Shown: positions 36,421-44,868 of the stretch, one piece after another
Layout of the letters: every line of letters starts with the position of its first letter
Position numbering within the stretch: position 1 is the first letter of the stretch
Assembly (NCBI RefSeq): GCF_001280125.1
Contig: NZ_LGEG01000256.1
Coordinates: forward strand, 5,713-69,712
Source: Streptomyces sp. NRRL F-6492
Lineage (GTDB): Bacteria; Actinomycetota; Actinomycetes; Streptomycetales; Streptomycetaceae
Reading direction: 5' to 3'
DNA length: 64,000 nucleotides
The notes under the pieces: model-generated
Databases searched by the model: none
Seen by the model: only the letters and a program-made list of their open reading frames with translations
Told to the model about the DNA's origin: nothing
Position numbers and translations under genes: made by a program

Positions 36421-36690
36421 CGGACTTCGAGACGCCGAACAGCGGGCCAAGTTGCCGCAGCGTCAAGTGGGTGCGCCAGTACGCGGTGACCAGCAGCACC
36501 CGGTCTTCCAGCGGCAGGCTCCACGGTCGGCCTCTACGAACCTTGTCAGCTCCCTCGTGCCGCAGCTGTGCCACGAGCGTGCTGAAACAGCGGGGGGTCA
36601 ACCCGGTGAACGGGGTTATCCAGGACGGCTGCGACGCCGTGATCACACCAGCCATGGCGGGAGCCTCACATGCTTCAGGCCGTGGTTGGT
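36417..36690 (-). mobile_element. 5' fragment of an IS5-family insertion sequence
   Basis: On the minus strand the frame from ATG at 36655 reads MAGVITASQPSWITPFTGL, then LVAQLRHEGADKVRRGRPW, LPLEDRVLLVTAYWRTHLT and LGPLFGVSKSA. This is the helix-turn-helix N-terminus of Streptomyces IS5-like transposases. The remaining two thirds with the DDE motif are absent; sequence switches to the dehydrogenase gene within CCGCG at about 36417-36422. This is a deletion junction, not an IS end. Confidence 0.85.
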
Positions 36691-36697
36691 CTGTTGA

Positions 36698-37132
36698 TCA
36701 CTTGCTGGACATGCGGAGATCTCCGGACCAGGTCTCACATCGGACATGGCCGGAGTCGAAGGTGATCTCCAATGCGATCCGCCCGCTGTCCGGGACACAC
36801 TCTTCGCTGATCGCCAGTACCGTCTCGCTAAGGTGGTCTGCGAACGGGGTCTCGCCGCTGATCGGCGTCACCTCGACGCGGCCTGACTCCGCCATGTCAT
36901 ACCCCTCGAAGGGGTCCGACGTCTCCACGATCAGGCACCAGTCCGAACCGGCCGTGATGCGCGTGGCGACCGCCTCGCTGTCGATCAGCCACACATCCAA
37001 CGGGCCAGACGGGGCCTCTGAGCCGTACAGGTGCCACGACGCGACTACTTGCTCAAGATGGCGCCCAACCAGGTAATCCGGACCTACACCGCCCCCGTGC
37101 AACGGGCACTCGCTCACTATCTTCGACTCCAC
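36698..37132 (-). CDS. Immunity-like hypothetical protein
   Basis: A 144-residue acidic soluble protein with no signal peptide (MESKIVSECPLHGGG, SDWCLIVETSDPFEGYDM, RIALEITFDSGHVRCETWSGDL). It follows the RHS operon in the same direction, separated by about 80 bp from the overlapping immunity candidate. Small acidic proteins in tandem after an RHS toxin are often immunity genes, including orphan ones kept against other toxin tips. GTG at 37132 is uncertain; GTG at 37117 in the same frame is an alternative. Confidence 0.6.
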   Translation of the reverse strand: MESKIVSECPLHGGGVGPDYLVGRHLEQVVASWHLYGSEAPSGPLDVWLIDSEAVATRITAGSDWCLIVETSDPFEGYDMAESGRVEVTPISGETPFADHLSETVLAISEECVPDSGRIALEITFDSGHVRCETWSGDLRMSSK

Positions 37133-37215
37133 CCGCCGACAGTACCGTCAGGCAAACCCCCAGCTCACGCCCTTATACGGGACAGCCCTTAGGTCAGTGA
37201 CCCGGGCCTTCTTCG

Positions 37216-37650
37216 TCAGCGTTCCAGGGGAACAGGGTTTCGCGGATTTTCGATATCAACCAAAACTTCGAATCCTGCGGTCGAACGGAAAGTAGCGACG
37301 TTACCAATCAGCTGAACGCGGTCAAACGGATTGGATTCAGCGAAGAACATCGCCCAGATCAATGCACGGTCAGGAGTCAGGCGCGCGATGAATCCCTCCG
37401 AGCCGTACGACCCCTCGCCGCCCCACAATAGTCCTCTCTCTCCCAGGTCCACAGAGGTCAGCCCGTCGACCGAGGACACCCAGGAAGGATCGTCTTCCAG
37501 TATTTCGTCTACCGAAAACAAGGAGAGTACGGAGAATCCGCCCGGCGCGGCTGGGTCGAGGGCGACCTCGTAGGAGCGTCCGTCGGCGTAGTGAAGTGCG
37601 TCCTTGATGGGAAGCTCATACTCTCCCCACAAGAGTTCGATGGTGGTCAT
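37216..37650 (-). CDS. Probable cognate immunity protein of the RHS toxin
   Basis: A 144-residue acidic protein (MTTIELLWGEYELPIKDAL, SVDGLTSVDLGERGLLWGGE, LIWAMFFAESNPFDRVQLIGNV). Its ATG overlaps the stop codon of the RHS gene by four bases (ATGA), the tightest coupling possible, as expected for an immunity gene made together with its toxin. No signal peptide: it should neutralise the toxin in the cytoplasm. No family recognised. Confidence 0.75.
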   Translation of the reverse strand: MTTIELLWGEYELPIKDALHYADGRSYEVALDPAAPGGFSVLSLFSVDEILEDDPSWVSSVDGLTSVDLGERGLLWGGEGSYGSEGFIARLTPDRALIWAMFFAESNPFDRVQLIGNVATFRSTAGFEVLVDIENPRNPVPLER

Positions 37651-40600
37651 CTTTTATTCTTGCACTTTCCGTTGCGCACGTGCTGCGGCCTTTCTTGAAG
37701 TCCGGTCGGAGGGACCGGCTCGCCCAGTTCATTTCTGTTTCGACCGGAATTCATGCGCCTTCTGAACTGCTCTGCCCAGGTCCGTCCGGTCGTCGAATCA
37801 GGGTGGACGGCGTTCGGGTCCACGCGCTCGATGATGACCGGCCGTCCCACTTCGCGTGCCGCATCGAGCCTTCGGTTGTCATACGAGACCAGTTGACCGT
37901 CCACCTCCATGACCTTCAGCGCCGTACCGGGACGCCGCCAGTCCCACTCTCCGGAGCGCATCTTCCCCACGTAGTCGTTCGGGGACACCGTGCGTTGGGA
38001 GAAGTTGATGTCTTCCGGATTGGCCCACTCCGGTTCGCCGGCAAGCCCCAGGGTGTCGGCCCAGCTGTGCGGGTTACGAACGTACGCCATCGCGTTGGGC
38101 GCCGGAACCAACCCGAGCGGGTCCGGTGTGGTGTAGCGAGCGGTTTCCGGATCGTAGTGTCGGAAGTAGTTGTAGTGGAGACCGGTTTCCTCGTCCGCGT
38201 ACTGGCCCGGGAAGCGCAGCGGGCAGTCCACCTCTCCTTCCGCAGCAGGAAGGGGAGTACCCCAGAGCGTGGTGCGGGACTGCCGGGCGAGAGTGCCGTC
38301 GGAAGCGAACAGTTCGACGGGCGTACCGACCAAGTCCGTCACGATTGCGAGGAAGCGTGCGTCGAACTCAGTCTGTGGGGTGGTGTCGGTGAGGCCGGAG
38401 AGTGAGTCGCGGGCCTCGGTCGCCGGACCTCTGGACTGGGATACCGGTCGGTGGGTGCCGGGTGCGTAGTCCCATGTCGTCACCGTGTCGTCCACGTCGA
38501 CCTGCTCAGCCAAGCAGGTGCCGTCCCACGTAAAAGAGAGAACAGTCCCATTCGGAGCCGTCTTGGAGATGCGGCGGCCCAGCGGGTCGTAGGCGTAGGT
38601 CCATTCGCCGCCGTCGGGGGTGGTGGCTCTGGTGAGACGGTTCTCCGCGCTCCACGTGTACGTCCAGGTCCGGCACTGACCGTTGAGAAGTCGGCGGGTC
38701 TTGCGGACGAGCCGGCCGGCGGCGTCGTGCTCGTAGATGGTGCGGCCCGCCCGGCGGATGAGCGCACCCTCGTAGCTCCGATCGCCCGCGGTGGGATGGT
38801 GCGGAGCATCTGCGTGGGTCTGGTTGCCTGTCCGGTCGTACGTGTACTTCTCGCTCCAACCGTGGGCCTGGACGCCCGTCACCCGCCCCATGGGGTCCAG
38901 GGTGAAACGCCGTGTCCCGGTGGTCAGTTCACGGATCTCGGTGAGATAGCCGTCGGGACGGTACGCGTAGGTGCGCTGTTGGACGATCCGGGCCACTTCG
39001 GTCTCGGCGCGGGTTGCAAGGGTTTGGTTGATGAGGCGGTCACCGGTGTCCCATGCCTGCGTAAGGGCGGTGTCGCCGCCGATGCGCCGTTCGGTCTCGC
39101 GGCCCGCTGCGTCGTAGGCGAAGGCAAGGGTCGCGTCGCCTCGCTTCAGTCCGATGGGTCGGCCCGCAGGGTCGAACGTCCATTCCGACCGCGCGCCGGA
39201 GGGGGTGGTGCGCCGGATACGGCGGCCCATGGCGTCGTACCTGTAGGCGCTGGCCCCGCCGTTGACTGTCTCTGAGACGACGCGCCCGACCGCGTCGTGT
39301 TCCCGACTCACTACCGCGTCCGCGTTGGCCGCGTGAAGCAGGGCGCCGCTCGCGTCGTAGGCATAAGTCGTGACGTCACCGGTGGTCTCGTCGTGCTGGG
39401 CGATCATGCGCCCGACTGCGTCGAGAGTGAAGCGCAGCGTTTGACCGAGGGCGTTCGTCTGGGCCGTGAGCCGGCCGACCGGGTCACGTTCGTATGTGCG
39501 CGTAGCGCCGTCGAAGTCGGTCTCCGCCACCAGGCGGCCTGCCGCATCGTAGGTGTAGTGCCACTGTCTGCCCTGGGGGTTGGCGACCTTCGTCAGGCGC
39601 AGCTCGGTGTCGTAGGCGAAGACGTAGTGCGCGCCGTCGGGGTCGGTCCTCGTGGCGGGCAGGTCGTAGTAGGTGTACGTGTAGGTGGTGGTGTGGCCAG
39701 CCTCGTCCGTGTGGAGGACGAGATTCCCCTCAGTGTCCCACTGCCACTCCTCGCGGCCTCCGTCAGGCCCCTCGCGCCAGGCCGGCATGCCCTCGATCGT
39801 CCAGCCGTGGCGTGTGACCCGGCCCAGCGCGTCGGTTACGGCGGTGACCTGGCCGTGGGGGCCTCGGCGCATCCTGACCGTCCGGCCCAGCGGGTCCGTC
39901 GTCTCCACCGGGAGGCCCGCCGCGTCCGGGACGATGCGGGTGGTGTGTCCCAGAGGGTCCGTGACGGAGGTGAGGTGGCCCAAGCTGTTGTAGCCGTAGT
40001 GCGTGACGGCACCGTTGGGGTCGATGGTGGAGGTATGGGAGCCACGGTCGTCATAGGTGTGGCGCCACACCGCACCGCCCGGCTTGTGCGTCTCCAATGG
40101 CAGGCCGCGGTCGTCGTAGACGGTTTCGGTCACCGTACCGTCGGGCCGCTCGACCGCGATCAGCCGACCGTGATCGTCGTAGCGATAGCGCGTGGTACGG
40201 CCCAGGGGGTCGGTGATTGCGACAGGATGCCGGTTGCTCTCGTCCCACTCCGTGCGGGTGGTGTTCCCCAGCGGATCCGTGTACGCGATGATCTTGTACG
40301 CCTCGTTGCAGACGTACACGCTCGTGTGGCCCTGCGAGTCGGTATAGCGGGAGGTGCGGGCGGCCGTGTCGTAGTGCATCCGGCCCGACAGGATGCCGTC
40401 TGGGCCGATGCCGCGCAGAACGCGGCCTCGGTTGTCGTAGACGTAGCCGTACGACGTGCCGTTGCGGTCCGTCCACGACGTCACGCGGTGCTCTGTGTCG
40501 TACCGATAACGCAGCGGCCTGCCGGTCGAGTTGAAGACCTCGGCCAGGTTTCCGACGGCATCGTAGGCATAGGAGACGAGCGTGGTGCTGTGCTCACGCT

Positions 40601-42167
40601 GCGCTCCGTGCAGAAGACGCAGCGCGGTGATCCGTAACAGTCGGGGGTCTGTGTCGACGGCGATGCGATAGCCGCCGGAGTGTGCGATCTCCCTCGGCAC
40701 GCCCTGGGCGTCGTAGGAGATGTCGATACGGTCGCCGGCGCTGGTTCGGTCGGTGATCGCCGTCAGGGCTAGCTCACGGCCGCTCGCAGGAAGTGGGGTG
40801 AAGTGGAGTGTGCGGTTGCGGTCCGGGATGACGACGCGGATGGTGCTCTCGGGGTTGCCGTCCCAGTGCAGCGGCCATCGAGGACCGGAGGTGGGGAGCG
40901 TCGCCTCACCTGGCGTCGGTACCGGATATGTCAGCAGCATGCCGTCATCCGTGATGAAGACCACGCCCGCACCATCGATCTCCAGGCGCTGGTCGAGCGT
41001 TCCCGCCCAGGTGGGGCCGAACCACCCTCCGCACGGGTGCCCTGACACGTAGTGTCGCTCCAGGACCACCGGCAGGGCGGCAGGCAGGGTGACGTCGACA
41101 GCGGACATCACCATCTCACCGGTCGCGACGTCGATCGGGTCACCGGCCTCGGGGCGCTCCCCGTTGGGAGTGGTGTTCCTCTCCGGATCGCTGTCCGTCC
41201 GCGCGCGAGCACTGCCGTCCCGGCGTAGACCGTCCACCCGTCCACGCAGACGCTGCGCTGCGTTCCTGGCCACGGTGGCACCGTGCCTCACTGTACCGCT
41301 GCCGCCGCTGGCAAGAGCGAGGAGGAGCTCGGGGGTCAGCTGGCCGGCCGCTCGGGCCGGATTGCGCTGCCACTCGTCCCAGTTGACGACGGCTTTGGCG
41401 AACTCCTTCGGGTGCTGGGCAGCGTAGGTGGCCCCGTCCGCCATGCCTGCCAGGTGCAGACCGACGCCGTCAGGACCGTCGTTGACGAGGTCGTCGATAC
41501 CGTCGTACCAGCCACGCAGGGTGTCGCCCGTGCCACCGAAGAAATCTCCTAGACCCTTTTCTATCTTGTCCCATCCCTTGCGGGGCGGTGGCTTATCAGG
41601 GGCTTTCTCCGCGGCCGTGTCGAGCTGCCGCTTGGCCGCGTCGATAACGGTCTGCAGCTCACTCTCTAGCTTGTCCAAGCGGTCGTAGCAGTCCTGCAGG
41701 GCGGCAAGGCCCGGGTCGTTGTCCGGAGGTCGTTCCGGCAACGGATCGTCTTTGCGATCCAAGGCGGCGTTATAGTCCGTGACGTGCTTCCAGTAGTTCT
41801 TGGAGACTGCCCGTGCCTCGTCCGCGTCGTCGATGATTGGCCTGACGCGCGTGTGGACCGAGCGCAGTTTGTAGGCGTAGGAATCCAGAGCCTTGCCGGA
41901 GCTCTCGAAGTACTTCTGCGCGGCCTCCAGTTCCTGAGGGAGCTTACTGGTCGCGTCTTTGAAGGCCTCAGCGCCGGCCCCTGTCCAGTTCATCAGGGAC
42001 AGGTCGACCAGCTTGTCCATTCCGTCCTTGAACGCACTCGCGTAGGCGAGAAGCTTGAGGGCGAGCTCATCGACGTCCTCCGCATTTCCGTAGATGACGT
42101 CGCTGGGCTTGGCATGAGGAGGTATGCGCTCGGCCCCGCCGCCCTCCATCGCGTCGCGGCTCGTCAT
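37647..42167 (-). CDS. RHS polymorphic toxin with WXG100-like N-terminus and ParB-like tip
   Basis: A 1506-residue protein. Residues 25-110 are helical with a WXG turn at 61-63 (NWTGAGAEAF), suggesting export by a type VII (ESX-like) system. DUF6531 is at about 330-390 (GDPIDVATGEMV, LERHYVSGHPCGGWFG). Some thirty YD/RHS repeats follow, and the RHS core closes with DPLGLVPAPNAMAYVRNP at about 1350. The tip (about 1376-1506) has VDGQLVSYDNRRLDAAREVG, which matches the ParB/Srx-like nuclease signature, and a basic tail (CKNKR). It overlaps the preceding gene and the immunity gene by four bases on each side. No bacteriophage or adhesin domain is seen. Confidence 0.88.
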   Translation of the reverse strand: MTSRDAMEGGGAERIPPHAKPSDVIYGNAEDVDELALKLLAYASAFKDGMDKLVDLSLMNWTGAGAEAFKDATSKLPQELEAAQKYFESSGKALDSYAYKLRSVHTRVRPIIDDADEARAVSKNYWKHVTDYNAALDRKDDPLPERPPDNDPGLAALQDCYDRLDKLESELQTVIDAAKRQLDTAAEKAPDKPPPRKGWDKIEKGLGDFFGGTGDTLRGWYDGIDDLVNDGPDGVGLHLAGMADGATYAAQHPKEFAKAVVNWDEWQRNPARAAGQLTPELLLALASGGSGTVRHGATVARNAAQRLRGRVDGLRRDGSARARTDSDPERNTTPNGERPEAGDPIDVATGEMVMSAVDVTLPAALPVVLERHYVSGHPCGGWFGPTWAGTLDQRLEIDGAGVVFITDDGMLLTYPVPTPGEATLPTSGPRWPLHWDGNPESTIRVVIPDRNRTLHFTPLPASGRELALTAITDRTSAGDRIDISYDAQGVPREIAHSGGYRIAVDTDPRLLRITALRLLHGAQREHSTTLVSYAYDAVGNLAEVFNSTGRPLRYRYDTEHRVTSWTDRNGTSYGYVYDNRGRVLRGIGPDGILSGRMHYDTAARTSRYTDSQGHTSVYVCNEAYKIIAYTDPLGNTTRTEWDESNRHPVAITDPLGRTTRYRYDDHGRLIAVERPDGTVTETVYDDRGLPLETHKPGGAVWRHTYDDRGSHTSTIDPNGAVTHYGYNSLGHLTSVTDPLGHTTRIVPDAAGLPVETTDPLGRTVRMRRGPHGQVTAVTDALGRVTRHGWTIEGMPAWREGPDGGREEWQWDTEGNLVLHTDEAGHTTTYTYTYYDLPATRTDPDGAHYVFAYDTELRLTKVANPQGRQWHYTYDAAGRLVAETDFDGATRTYERDPVGRLTAQTNALGQTLRFTLDAVGRMIAQHDETTGDVTTYAYDASGALLHAANADAVVSREHDAVGRVVSETVNGGASAYRYDAMGRRIRRTTPSGARSEWTFDPAGRPIGLKRGDATLAFAYDAAGRETERRIGGDTALTQAWDTGDRLINQTLATRAETEVARIVQQRTYAYRPDGYLTEIRELTTGTRRFTLDPMGRVTGVQAHGWSEKYTYDRTGNQTHADAPHHPTAGDRSYEGALIRRAGRTIYEHDAAGRLVRKTRRLLNGQCRTWTYTWSAENRLTRATTPDGGEWTYAYDPLGRRISKTAPNGTVLSFTWDGTCLAEQVDVDDTVTTWDYAPGTHRPVSQSRGPATEARDSLSGLTDTTPQTEFDARFLAIVTDLVGTPVELFASDGTLARQSRTTLWGTPLPAAEGEVDCPLRFPGQYADEETGLHYNYFRHYDPETARYTTPDPLGLVPAPNAMAYVRNPHSWADTLGLAGEPEWANPEDINFSQRTVSPNDYVGKMRSGEWDWRRPGTALKVMEVDGQLVSYDNRRLDAAREVGRPVIIERVDPNAVHPDSTTGRTWAEQFRRRMNSGRNRNELGEPVPPTGLQERPQHVRNGKCKNKR

Positions 42168-42712
42168 ATGACCGGTCCCTTCCCGTTCGATCCGCCGTCG
42201 ACCTCCCAGCCTCCGTCGACCCGCAGGCGGGGGCGCTGGGGCACATCCTGATAACTTCCGGAGTCACCCTCGTCCAGCCACGGCTCCTGATAAATCTCGG
42301 GCGGCGGATCGAACTTCGGCCTGGACCCCTCCTGCCACGCCTTCATTCCTTCTTCGCCGAAGGGCAACTTGGCGATGTTGGCCGCCGTCGGCGAGAAGTC
42401 CTTGATACGCAACAAGTCGGCCAACACGTAGGCGGCGAGGGCCTGCCGGAGCCCTTCGACGACCGTGTCCGTGTGCTCAGCCACCCGCCCCATACCGAAT
42501 CCCCATGCAGAGAGCATCTTCCGGGTCGGAGAGGAGATGTCGAAGTCAGCCGAGTTCGCGATCTGATCGGACAGCGCGTTCCACTCGCGTTTGATTTGGT
42601 GCGCGGCTTCGACGGACTCCTCCAGAGGGGCCAGCACCTTGCGCACCGAGGCTATCTCGATCTTGTAGCCCTCACCGGGGCTCAGTCCCGGATGTCCCAC
42701 GTCCTCTGCCAT
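42164..42712 (-). CDS. Helical secretion-associated protein preceding the RHS toxin
   Basis: A 182-residue helical protein (MAEDVGHPGLSPGEGYKIEI, EESVEAAHQIKREWNALSDQ, VVEGLRQALAAYVLADLLR) with a Pro-rich C-terminus. Helical partners of ESX substrates often lie immediately upstream of WXG-containing toxins, so it may be a chaperone or co-secreted partner. Its start lies inside the upstream SseB-like gene (41-bp overlap) and its stop overlaps the RHS start (ATGA). The longer frame to 42925 is the shadow of the upstream gene. Confidence 0.7.
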   Translation of the reverse strand: MAEDVGHPGLSPGEGYKIEIASVRKVLAPLEESVEAAHQIKREWNALSDQIANSADFDISSPTRKMLSAWGFGMGRVAEHTDTVVEGLRQALAAYVLADLLRIKDFSPTAANIAKLPFGEEGMKAWQEGSRPKFDPPPEIYQEPWLDEGDSGSYQDVPQRPRLRVDGGWEVDGGSNGKGPVI

Positions 42713-43049
42713 CCTGCTCCCCCTGCTCGTCTGTGATCTCAAGCGCCTTCGCATCCAGCACGTACGTCCGTGGTCCCAGCGGATCCACCAAAGCGCGCAC
42801 ACCCTCGGGGAGCAGCTCGACCAGATCCGCGACGGTCGTGGACGCCCACTCGCAGGGCCCGGCGAACAACCCGAGTGCTGCACAAGAGGTGAAGACCGGC
42901 ACGACCGGTCCTTCCTCCGTCTCACAGACGAGGAAGCCGGGCTCTTCGGGGCGTTGGAAGTACAGGCGCGAAGAGCGCACCGCCTTCAGGAGCTCGGCAC
43001 GAGACATCGACGTGAGTGTTTCGTCACGCAGCAGGTCACGCAGCGACAT
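42672..43049 (-). CDS. SseB-like domain protein
   Basis: A 125-residue protein resembling the N-terminal SseB domain found next to type VII secretion substrates in actinobacteria: RPEEPGFLVCETEEGPVVPVF, FTSCAALGLFAG and LLPEGVRALVDPLGPRTYVL. It opens the toxin operon with GGGGGAGG before the ATG. The C-terminal tail is charged and overlaps the next gene. The role is probably tied to secretion or regulation of the toxin; family assignment moderate. Confidence 0.7.
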   Translation of the reverse strand: MSLRDLLRDETLTSMSRAELLKAVRSSRLYFQRPEEPGFLVCETEEGPVVPVFTSCAALGLFAGPCEWASTTVADLVELLPEGVRALVDPLGPRTYVLDAKALEITDEQGEQDGRGRGTSGTEPR

Positions 43050-43444
43050 GCCTCCCCCTCAGTTTGCCGGCGCTATCGCTCAAGCGAATCTATCGCATAG
43101 GCGTCCCAACAGCCCTTTCATTGTTCGTGGTTGGCGCGTTTTGCGAGGGCGTCGGCGAAGTGCGGATGGGTTGCGAAGACCGTACGAGGAAGCAGGGCCG
43201 CCTCTGGGCGGCGCCCAGAGGGACGCGACCCCTTCATGCCGGAACCCCGTTCGGCGAGCGAAGCTCTCGTCGCCTGGGACCGATGCGCACGACGTACGTT
43301 CGCGCAGGCCCACCATCTGTGCCTCGCAAGCGGCGGAAACCGGTTACCAGGTGCTCTAACGGGACCACCCGTAGCCCTTCCAGAGAGCCGTCTATTCAGG
43401 TCAGGCACCCTGTTGGCTGGGCTGAGCGGCGGTGACTCCCAAGC
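43050..43444. other. Promoter region of the toxin operon
   Basis: 395 bp with no convincing gene. The minus-strand promoter of the SseB-RHS-immunity operon should be here, since the region 43060-43140 is AT-richer. Several frames of 80-140 codons are open, but none has family features or a ribosome-binding site. Confidence 0.5.
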
Positions 43445-44311
43445 TCATAGCTCTTCGTCGTGCAGATACAACTCGGCATCGTCGAGACGGATGAGCCAAC
43501 TGTGTGTTGACATCCGGTCCACCATGACGCCTTCGATGCCAGCGATGGGGTGAGTGAGAGCTGCGATGAGGTCGTCAGGAAAGGGGTAGACCCGCCATTC
43601 GAGGTCCCATCGCCCCTCGTGTCCCCATAGGCGGCTCGTAGGTGCCCAGCGGGCTCGTTCGGTGGTGCGGTCGAGCGGATTGATGCACCAGCCGCCCAGG
43701 TCGAAGGAGCCGTTCGGATCCCGCAGGGACATGCGCACCCAGATACCGGCCAGGAGCCGTTTCATGGAGGGGCTGATCTCGGGTACGGCGGCGAGCTTGT
43801 TGTAATCGTCAGCAGTGAGCGGTTCCTCCACGCCAAGACGCCGACGCAGATTCGGTAGACATCGAGCGGGGCCCCGACCTGCGGAAAGGGTGTTTCGCTC
43901 CGAGACGTACATCTGAGCACCGCTGGGCAGGTGCCGCAGGCTCCACAGGTAGTAGCCCAGGCGCTCCTCGACCCGCATCCCAGGGATGTGCGGGTCGGTC
44001 GAGCTGCCGACCAAGCGGAGGGCGATGTTGTCGCAGGCATTGACGATCAGTACGAGATGATCAAATCGGGGGGAGATGACTGGGTCGTACGCGCCGATCT
44101 GCCCGACTCGCCAGCGCAGTCGAGGCGCTGTCAGCGTTCCATGGTTGAAGCAGGCAAGAGCCAGCAGAGCGCGTAGTTCGGTCTGTTCTGGGGTGCAGTG
44201 GTCCAGGCCCAGCCCGCCGGATCGGTCAATCCCCGGGAGAGCAGTGGCAGGAACCTCTCCCGTGAATCCGGCACGGATGATTGAGGCAGCCTTGGCCGTG
44301 GTGTGTGGCAT
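43445..44311 (-). CDS. Hypothetical island protein
   Basis: A 288-residue soluble protein with no recognised domain. Notable segments are HCTPEQTELRALLALACFNHG, LIVNACDNIALRLVGSS and CINPLDRTTERARW. Its codon use is less GC-biased than backbone genes, fitting recent acquisition. It lies upstream of the toxin operon in the same direction but 395 bp away. Function unknown; start at ATG 44311 is the longest option. Confidence 0.6.
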   Translation of the reverse strand: MPHTTAKAASIIRAGFTGEVPATALPGIDRSGGLGLDHCTPEQTELRALLALACFNHGTLTAPRLRWRVGQIGAYDPVISPRFDHLVLIVNACDNIALRLVGSSTDPHIPGMRVEERLGYYLWSLRHLPSGAQMYVSERNTLSAGRGPARCLPNLRRRLGVEEPLTADDYNKLAAVPEISPSMKRLLAGIWVRMSLRDPNGSFDLGGWCINPLDRTTERARWAPTSRLWGHEGRWDLEWRVYPFPDDLIAALTHPIAGIEGVMVDRMSTHSWLIRLDDAELYLHDEEL

Positions 44312-44718
44312 GGCGCGATGTCCTTCGTCGCTGCCGGGCCAGCGGGGGATCGCGTCCGTGTTTGCACATCGGGAGGCACACTAGAGAAGTCGCGGAGTGG
44401 GCGCGCCGCACCCTGGACGAGCCGGGAAACCCGGACGACCCGCTACGTCCTCCGGGCCTCCGCGGACCGGTTGCAGTTGACGGTACCAGCGTGACGGCTG
44501 GAACAGCCGGACTTCAGGCGCTGGATTCATCCAATGGGGCGCCTCGCGGGATCGGCGTCGGCGGTGGGCCGCAGCACCGTCCGTGCGTGAGCGATGCGTG
44601 AGCGTATGTTCCGGCACAGCCCGGTTCCGGCCGGATCACTCAGTACCGCTTACCCTGTCCGACCAGGCATCCCTGGACAGGGCGGCACCACCCGGCATCA
44701 CCCGGTCGGGCCCAGCCA
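44312..44718. other. Right-end spacer of the island
   Basis: Roughly 400 bp up to the right attachment site without a supported gene. In integrative elements this is where an integrase is often found. No integrase motif (R...HxxR...Y) could be read on either strand, so that gene is absent here. Confidence 0.55.
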
Positions 44719-44775
44719 GGACTTTTAATCCGTTGGTTGTGGGTTCGAGTCCCACACGGCCTACCGAAAGGCGGG
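44719..44775 (+). mobile_element. Right attachment site (partial tRNA-Lys copy)
   Basis: A perfect copy of 31694-31750: the 3' half of tRNA-Lys from the anticodon stem plus 12 bp. The D-arm and 5' acceptor are missing, so this is not a functional tRNA. Confidence 0.92.
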
Positions 44776-44795
44776 AGAGGTTCCCTCCGCCCGCA

Positions 44796-44837
44796 GAGAA
44801 GCGCCCCGACCGGTTCCGACCGGGCGGGGCGCTTCTC
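44796..44837 (+). terminator. Original chromosomal terminator of tRNA-Lys
   Basis: Stem GAGAAGCGCCCCG / CGGGGCGCTTCTC with an inner ACCGGT-rich part. It lies 20 bp after the partial tRNA copy and marks the first backbone DNA after the island. Confidence 0.85.
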
Positions 44838-44868
44838 GCATGTCCGCTTCTCCGTGGCGTCAGTCGGC

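Larger units (their letters stand above)
31694..44775. mobile_element. Integrative genomic island in tRNA-Lys(TTT), about 13.0 kb, no integrase
   Basis: Bounded by perfect 57-bp repeats. The contents are accessory: HTH regulator, two small genes, Sir2-fold protein, truncated nucleotide-sugar dehydrogenase joined to an IS fragment, RHS toxin/immunity operon and an unknown gene. No integrase, excisionase, replication or transfer gene was found in any frame, so the element is probably a decayed remnant or depends on a helper. The right half (36.7-44.7 kb) looks lower in GC than the backbone. Both ends carry similar terminators: the one inside the left end replaces the chromosomal one now beyond the right end. 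Confidence 0.85.

Noticed and set aside
35390..36655. A 421-codon minus-strand frame starting as transposase
   Set aside because: Only its first 80 or so codons are transposase; the rest is the antisense of the dehydrogenase gene, joined by the deletion junction.
39297..40637. A 446-codon plus-strand frame inside the RHS gene
   Set aside because: Antisense of the YD repeats; Val/Gly/Arg-rich with no domain.
43080..43553. Several 80-140-codon frames between the toxin operon and the next island gene
   Set aside because: They overlap each other on both strands, lack ribosome-binding sites and have no recognisable domains.
44312..44718. Possible integrase remnant next to the right attachment site
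   Set aside because: Both strands were read for R...HxxR...Y type motifs and HTH or AP2-like N-termini; nothing matched, and the open frames are short and of random composition.
44719..44763. A second tRNA-Lys gene
   Set aside because: Only the 3' half is present; the 5' acceptor strand and D-arm are missing, so it is the attachment-site copy.
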